8,608 nt of DNA from NCBI GenBank assembly GCA_003166055.1, contig PMWR01000612.1:1-8608 (forward strand), in the 5' to 3' direction. This document shows positions 5,327-8,608 of the stretch, one piece after another; positions within the stretch are counted from its first letter, which is position 1; each line of letters starts with the position of its first letter. Under the pieces are notes generated by a model, which was not told the origin of the DNA, did not search any database, and was given only the letters and a program-made list of their open reading frames with translations. The position numbers and the translations under genes were made by a program. The stretch comes from Acidobacteriaceae bacterium. Its GTDB lineage: Bacteria > Acidobacteriota > Terriglobia > Terriglobales > Acidobacteriaceae.

Positions 5327-6265
5327 ATGACTGACGATCTGCATTCCGGCCCGGTGATTCGAAACATTGCCGTGGCGACGGACTTTTGCCCATGGTCGGA
5401 GCGGGCGCTGCAACATGCACTCGTGTTGGCTCGCCATTTCGGGGCGGTCCTCCACATCCTCCACGTTGTTTGTCGCGCAGAATTCTCTTTCGTGCCGGAA
5501 TTCATGGTCAAACTTGATGAGCTCGCCGAGCGGGATTTCGACGACTTAATTGGTCGACTCAATGCCTCCCACAGTCTCGCCAATATCGAGCATCACTGCT
5601 GGAACATCGATGGCGAGATTTCGGGAGTCATCGAGGATTTCGTGCGTGATCATGGGATTGACTTGATGATTCTGGGCACACGTGGGCGAACCGGCATTTC
5701 GAGATTTCTCTTGGGCTCGATTGGTCAGGAGATGTTTCACTTCGTCTCTTGTCCGGTGCTGACGATTGGGCCATTGTCGCTCGGTGCTGCCAGGCAAATC
5801 GAACTCAAAAAGGTGCTATTCGCAACAGATCTGTCGCCGGAGTCTGCGGCCGCCATCCCGTATGTTCTAATGCCGGCAACGACCTGGAATGCCGAAATCG
5901 ATGTTCTGCACGTTTGCTCGTCAGCGAACTGCCAATGCCAGAGCAGGATGAGAGAACTCAGATGCAGAATGGAGGACCTGGCGAATGGGGAAGCACCTCT
6001 CGTTGTCCGATACCACGTTCTGCAGGGACCGCCTTCTCCTACAGTCCTCAACTTTGCCATGCAGGAGAAAGAGGATCTGGTTGTCCTCGGCCTGGAAAAC
6101 CATCGCTCGCTTTATGGTGGCCCTTCCTTCTCACATGCCTATGAGATTGTGCGCCAGGCCCGGTGTCCTGTGCTGAGTGTTTCCTCCGCGAGTTCGGCGA
6201 ATGGCCAGATGCATGGACAGCTTGCGATGAGCCAGAAGGGCAGATCGACAGTGGAATTGCCATAA
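5327..6265 (+). CDS. Tandem-domain universal stress protein (UspA family)
   Basis: A 312-residue cytosolic protein with two Usp domains. Domain 1 (about 10-148) starts with RNIAVATDFCPWSERAL and has the ATP-binding signature around G117-TRG-RTG-ISRFLLGS, matching G-x2-G-x9-G-S, so nucleotide binding is likely. Domain 2 (about 160-287) starts with KKVLFATDLSPESAAA and ends with RCPVLSV. In place of the signature it has GLENHRSLYGGPSFSHA, so it probably does not bind ATP in the usual way. Domain 2 also has four cysteines close together (C197, C202, C204, C213), unusual for the family. The final ~25 residues look disordered. Usp proteins accumulate under starvation, oxidative or respiratory stress. 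Its neighbours (STAS, small Cys/His protein, divergent NDH-2 and sigma-like gene) fit that setting. The start at 5327 is set by the strong Shine-Dalgarno. Confidence 0.92.
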   Translation: MTDDLHSGPVIRNIAVATDFCPWSERALQHALVLARHFGAVLHILHVVCRAEFSFVPEFMVKLDELAERDFDDLIGRLNASHSLANIEHHCWNIDGEISGVIEDFVRDHGIDLMILGTRGRTGISRFLLGSIGQEMFHFVSCPVLTIGPLSLGAARQIELKKVLFATDLSPESAAAIPYVLMPATTWNAEIDVLHVCSSANCQCQSRMRELRCRMEDLANGEAPLVVRYHVLQGPPSPTVLNFAMQEKEDLVVLGLENHRSLYGGPSFSHAYEIVRQARCPVLSVSSASSANGQMHGQLAMSQKGRSTVELP

Positions 6266-6383
6266 GTATTTGGCCCTGAGCGGTATCTAATCGCAGCTAT
6301 ACTATTCATAAGCCAGTGGTAGCGATCGCGCCAATGCGGTGCCGGGACGCAGCTGCCAGCGTGGTAGCCCCTTCTTCCCTGCC

Positions 6384-8608
6384 ATGAGAAGAACTATTCT
6401 CGTCGTGTTCGCCCTGGGTGTGTTGCTGGGAGGCAGCCGGACGACTTTTGCGCTCGATCCTTCTCTCGACATCAGCCAGTACGGGCATACCACCTGGACT
6501 ATCCGCGACGGATTCTCTACGGGCACAGCCTTCGCGATGGCCCAAACGCCCGACGGTTATCTCTGGCTCGCTACGGAATCTGGCTTGTTTCGTTCCGATG
6601 GCGTTCGTTTTCTTCCCTGGCAACCGCCTGCCGGCCAGCAACTCCCAGAGAATCCTTACGCTCTTCTCGTCACCCGCGATGGCACTCTCTGGATTGGGAC
6701 GTATGCCGGCCTCGCGAGTTGGAACAACGGCAAGCTGACCCAATATCCCGAGGTAGGTGCTCGGTTCATAACATCACTGCTCGAAGACCGGTCGGGAACG
6801 GTTTGGGCGGGAGCGCTGGGCGGTCCGCCGGGAACCCCTACCGGGCGGCTGTGCGCCATTCAAAACGGCAGCAGACAATGTTACGGACAAGACGGCGCCT
6901 TCGGCAGTTTCGTCTGGAGTTTGGCTCAGGACAGTTCAGGCGGTCTCTGGGCTGGCGCAGAATCCGGTCTTTGGCACTGGAAGCCCGGTCCGCCGAAGTG
7001 CTATGCGATGCCCGGACTGCGGCTTGCCGACCTGACTCAATCCGGCGACGGCCGGCTGATCGCTGGGATCATGGGTGGAGGACTCAGGAAGGTCGTTGGA
7101 GACAAACTCGAATCCTACCCGATTCGCAGCGCCATGAGTTCCAATGCGACGCTGCCCGACCGCGACATCCATGCGAATAAGATGCTCCGGGACCGCGATG
7201 GAGGCCTCTGGATCGGAACCAACCAGCGGGGGCTGATCCACGTGCATCACGGTCGCACGGATGTCTTCACGGCAGAGAACGGCTTGTCAGGCAACATCAT
7301 CGCAGGCCTTTTTGAGGATCGTGAAGGGAATATCTGGGTGTCCACTGCTGGGGGACTTGATCGGTTTCGAGAACTCCCCGTCACTACTGTTTCTCCGAAA
7401 CAGGGTTTGCCCAGCGATAACGTTAATTCCGTAATCGCGACGACAGATGGCAGCACTTGGATGGCCACTGGCAACGGTTTGACGAGATGGCAGAAAGGAA
7501 AAACCACCATATTCCGTAAAGCCGATGGACTGCCGGATGACATGGTGCAGTCCATGTACCAGGATCATGTCGGGCGCATCTGGGTGTTTACAGGTCATGG
7601 ACTGGCCTGGTTCAACAACGGCAGGTTCGTGTCCGTAGATGGGGTATCCAGCACCGAGGTCTATTCCATTACCGGGGACAATGCAGGCAACATCTGGCTT
7701 TCTGGAGACAAAGGCCTTTCCCATCTTCGGGGAGGACGCCTGATCGAGAATCTTCCCTGGGCAACACTCGGGGACCGTCAACGGGCCAAGGTGATCGTTT
7801 TCGATCAGGGTCGCGGCGGACTGTGGCTTGGAGGACTCTGGCAGGATGGGGGGGTGAACTATTTCAAGGACGGCAAGGTTCGACTTTCATACACAGCCGC
7901 GAATGGAATGACCAAGGGGCCGGTTGCCGCCCTTCGCCTCGATCGGGATGGGGCCGTGTGGGCCGCGATGCAGAATGGGGGCGTGAGCCGCATCAAAGAC
8001 GGCCGGATCACAACCCTCACAACCAGAAACGGCTTGCCCTGCGACAGGATTCACTGGACAACAGAGGAAGACGATCGTTCATTGTGGCTGTACACGGCCT
8101 GCGGCCTGCTCCACATACCACATAGCCAGATAGATGCCTGGATCTCAGACCCGGCGCGCCGGGTCGAACCGACGATTTTGGATGCAGCCGACGGTGCCTC
8201 GCCCTGGGTATCGTCATCTGCCTTCGGTCCAACTGTTGCAGAAGATGCTGATGGAAAACTGTGGTTCGTAACGCGAGAAGACATCGAGGTCGTCGATCCT
8301 CCTCATCTTGCTTTGAACAATATCGCGCCACCCGTGCACGTCGAAAGGGTCGTAGCCGACGGCAAGACATATTGGCAGAACATGCCGGAAGCATCCCTTT
8401 CGAGTCTGCATCTGCCGGCCCGAATTCACGATCTTGCGATCGACTACACCGCTCTGAGCCTCACTGCGCCGGAGAAGGTACATTTCAAGTACAAGCTGGA
8501 GGGCCAGGACAGCGACTGGAGAGAGGTGGTCAACGATCGCGAAGTCCAGTATTCGAACCTCCCTCCGGGCCCCTATCGGTTCCGTGTGATTGCTTGCAAC
8601 GACAGCGG
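6384..8608 (+). CDS. Propeller-type two-component sensor, N-terminal part (3' end outside window)
   Basis: An open frame of 741 codons that runs off the right edge. Residues 1-24 form a signal peptide (MRRT, hydrophobic ILVVFALGVLLGG, then TTFA before LDPS). Mature residues open with ISQYGHTTWTIRDGFSTG, the classic start of Reg_prop sensors. About 13 blade motifs of the form D-G-x-L/I-W-hydrophobic-G/A/S-T follow. Examples are LWLAT (residue 60), LWIGT (102), LWIGTN, IWVST, IWLSG and LWLGG, the last being LWFVT (626), fitting two seven-bladed propellers. A Y_Y_Y domain begins at about residue 680 (IHDLAIDYTALSLTAPEKV, then FKYKLEGQDSDWREV). In the family a transmembrane helix and a histidine kinase or other output follow; these are not visible. 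The sensor would read a periplasmic, often carbohydrate-related signal. There is no clear Shine-Dalgarno before ATG 6384; an in-frame GTG at 6339 exists, but the signal peptide favours the ATG. Confidence 0.93.
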   Translation, partial: MRRTILVVFALGVLLGGSRTTFALDPSLDISQYGHTTWTIRDGFSTGTAFAMAQTPDGYLWLATESGLFRSDGVRFLPWQPPAGQQLPENPYALLVTRDGTLWIGTYAGLASWNNGKLTQYPEVGARFITSLLEDRSGTVWAGALGGPPGTPTGRLCAIQNGSRQCYGQDGAFGSFVWSLAQDSSGGLWAGAESGLWHWKPGPPKCYAMPGLRLADLTQSGDGRLIAGIMGGGLRKVVGDKLESYPIRSAMSSNATLPDRDIHANKMLRDRDGGLWIGTNQRGLIHVHHGRTDVFTAENGLSGNIIAGLFEDREGNIWVSTAGGLDRFRELPVTTVSPKQGLPSDNVNSVIATTDGSTWMATGNGLTRWQKGKTTIFRKADGLPDDMVQSMYQDHVGRIWVFTGHGLAWFNNGRFVSVDGVSSTEVYSITGDNAGNIWLSGDKGLSHLRGGRLIENLPWATLGDRQRAKVIVFDQGRGGLWLGGLWQDGGVNYFKDGKVRLSYTAANGMTKGPVAALRLDRDGAVWAAMQNGGVSRIKDGRITTLTTRNGLPCDRIHWTTEEDDRSLWLYTACGLLHIPHSQIDAWISDPARRVEPTILDAADGASPWVSSSAFGPTVAEDADGKLWFVTREDIEVVDPPHLALNNIAPPVHVERVVADGKTYWQNMPEASLSSLHLPARIHDLAIDYTALSLTAPEKVHFKYKLEGQDSDWREVVNDREVQYSNLPPGPYRFRVIACNDS

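Noticed and set aside
5749..6144. Plus-strand frame of 131 codons inside the Usp gene
   Set aside because: It is a shadow of the Usp frame without any domain.
6298..6303. TATACT as the -10 box of the sensor gene
   Set aside because: No acceptable -35 sequence lies 16-18 bp upstream, so a promoter here is not supported.
7287..7781. Minus-strand frame of 164 codons inside the propeller sensor
   Set aside because: It lies opposite a continuous, strongly recognised coding frame; the repeated blades account for its openness.

Overview
The window looks like chromosomal DNA from an Acidobacteriota (Terriglobia-like) bacterium. The right-hand gene is an outer two-component-regulator propeller sensor of the type very abundant in that phylum. 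The sigma-like, tandem-Usp and small stress-type genes also resemble acidobacterial accessory regions. This placement rests on recognised protein style, not on a marker gene.

Left edge (1-564): the 3' part of a nucleotidyltransferase-fold gene runs into the first ~29 codons of an OLD/AAA-type ATPase gene. The ATPase is cut off just before its Walker A motif, so this looks like the stump of a two-gene, possibly defence-related operon. It is followed by about 440 bp without genes (565-1002). This stretch holds a minus-strand sequence matching the 3' half of a tRNA-Ala(GGC) (anticodon loop, variable region, perfect T-arm), a tandem 10-bp direct repeat beside it and a perfect 9-bp inverted repeat. 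Together they look like the attachment-site end of an integrated element; by tRNA orientation the element side would be to the right.

Middle, minus strand (1003-3241): a sigma-70/ECF-like regulator lies upstream of a type II NADH:quinone dehydrogenase (ndh). Both have clear Shine-Dalgarno sequences. The stretch between 3242 and 4132 has no intact gene. It contains an 11-bp direct repeat pair upstream of the sigma-like gene and a minus-strand gene remnant split by a single-base frameshift in a CCCC-A-GGGG run.

Middle, plus strand (4133-6265): a STAS-domain protein, a small protein of unknown function, a small protein with a Cys/His zinc-ligand-like tail, and a two-domain universal stress protein. 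They are co-oriented and closely spaced. A sigma-like factor, a STAS protein, Usp and NDH-2 together suggest a stress or redox/energy-limitation module, but no anti-sigma kinase is visible, so a complete partner switch is not shown.

Right edge (6384-8608): an exported, open-ended sensor with about 13 propeller-blade motifs and the start of a Y_Y_Y domain runs off the window. Its output domain is not seen.
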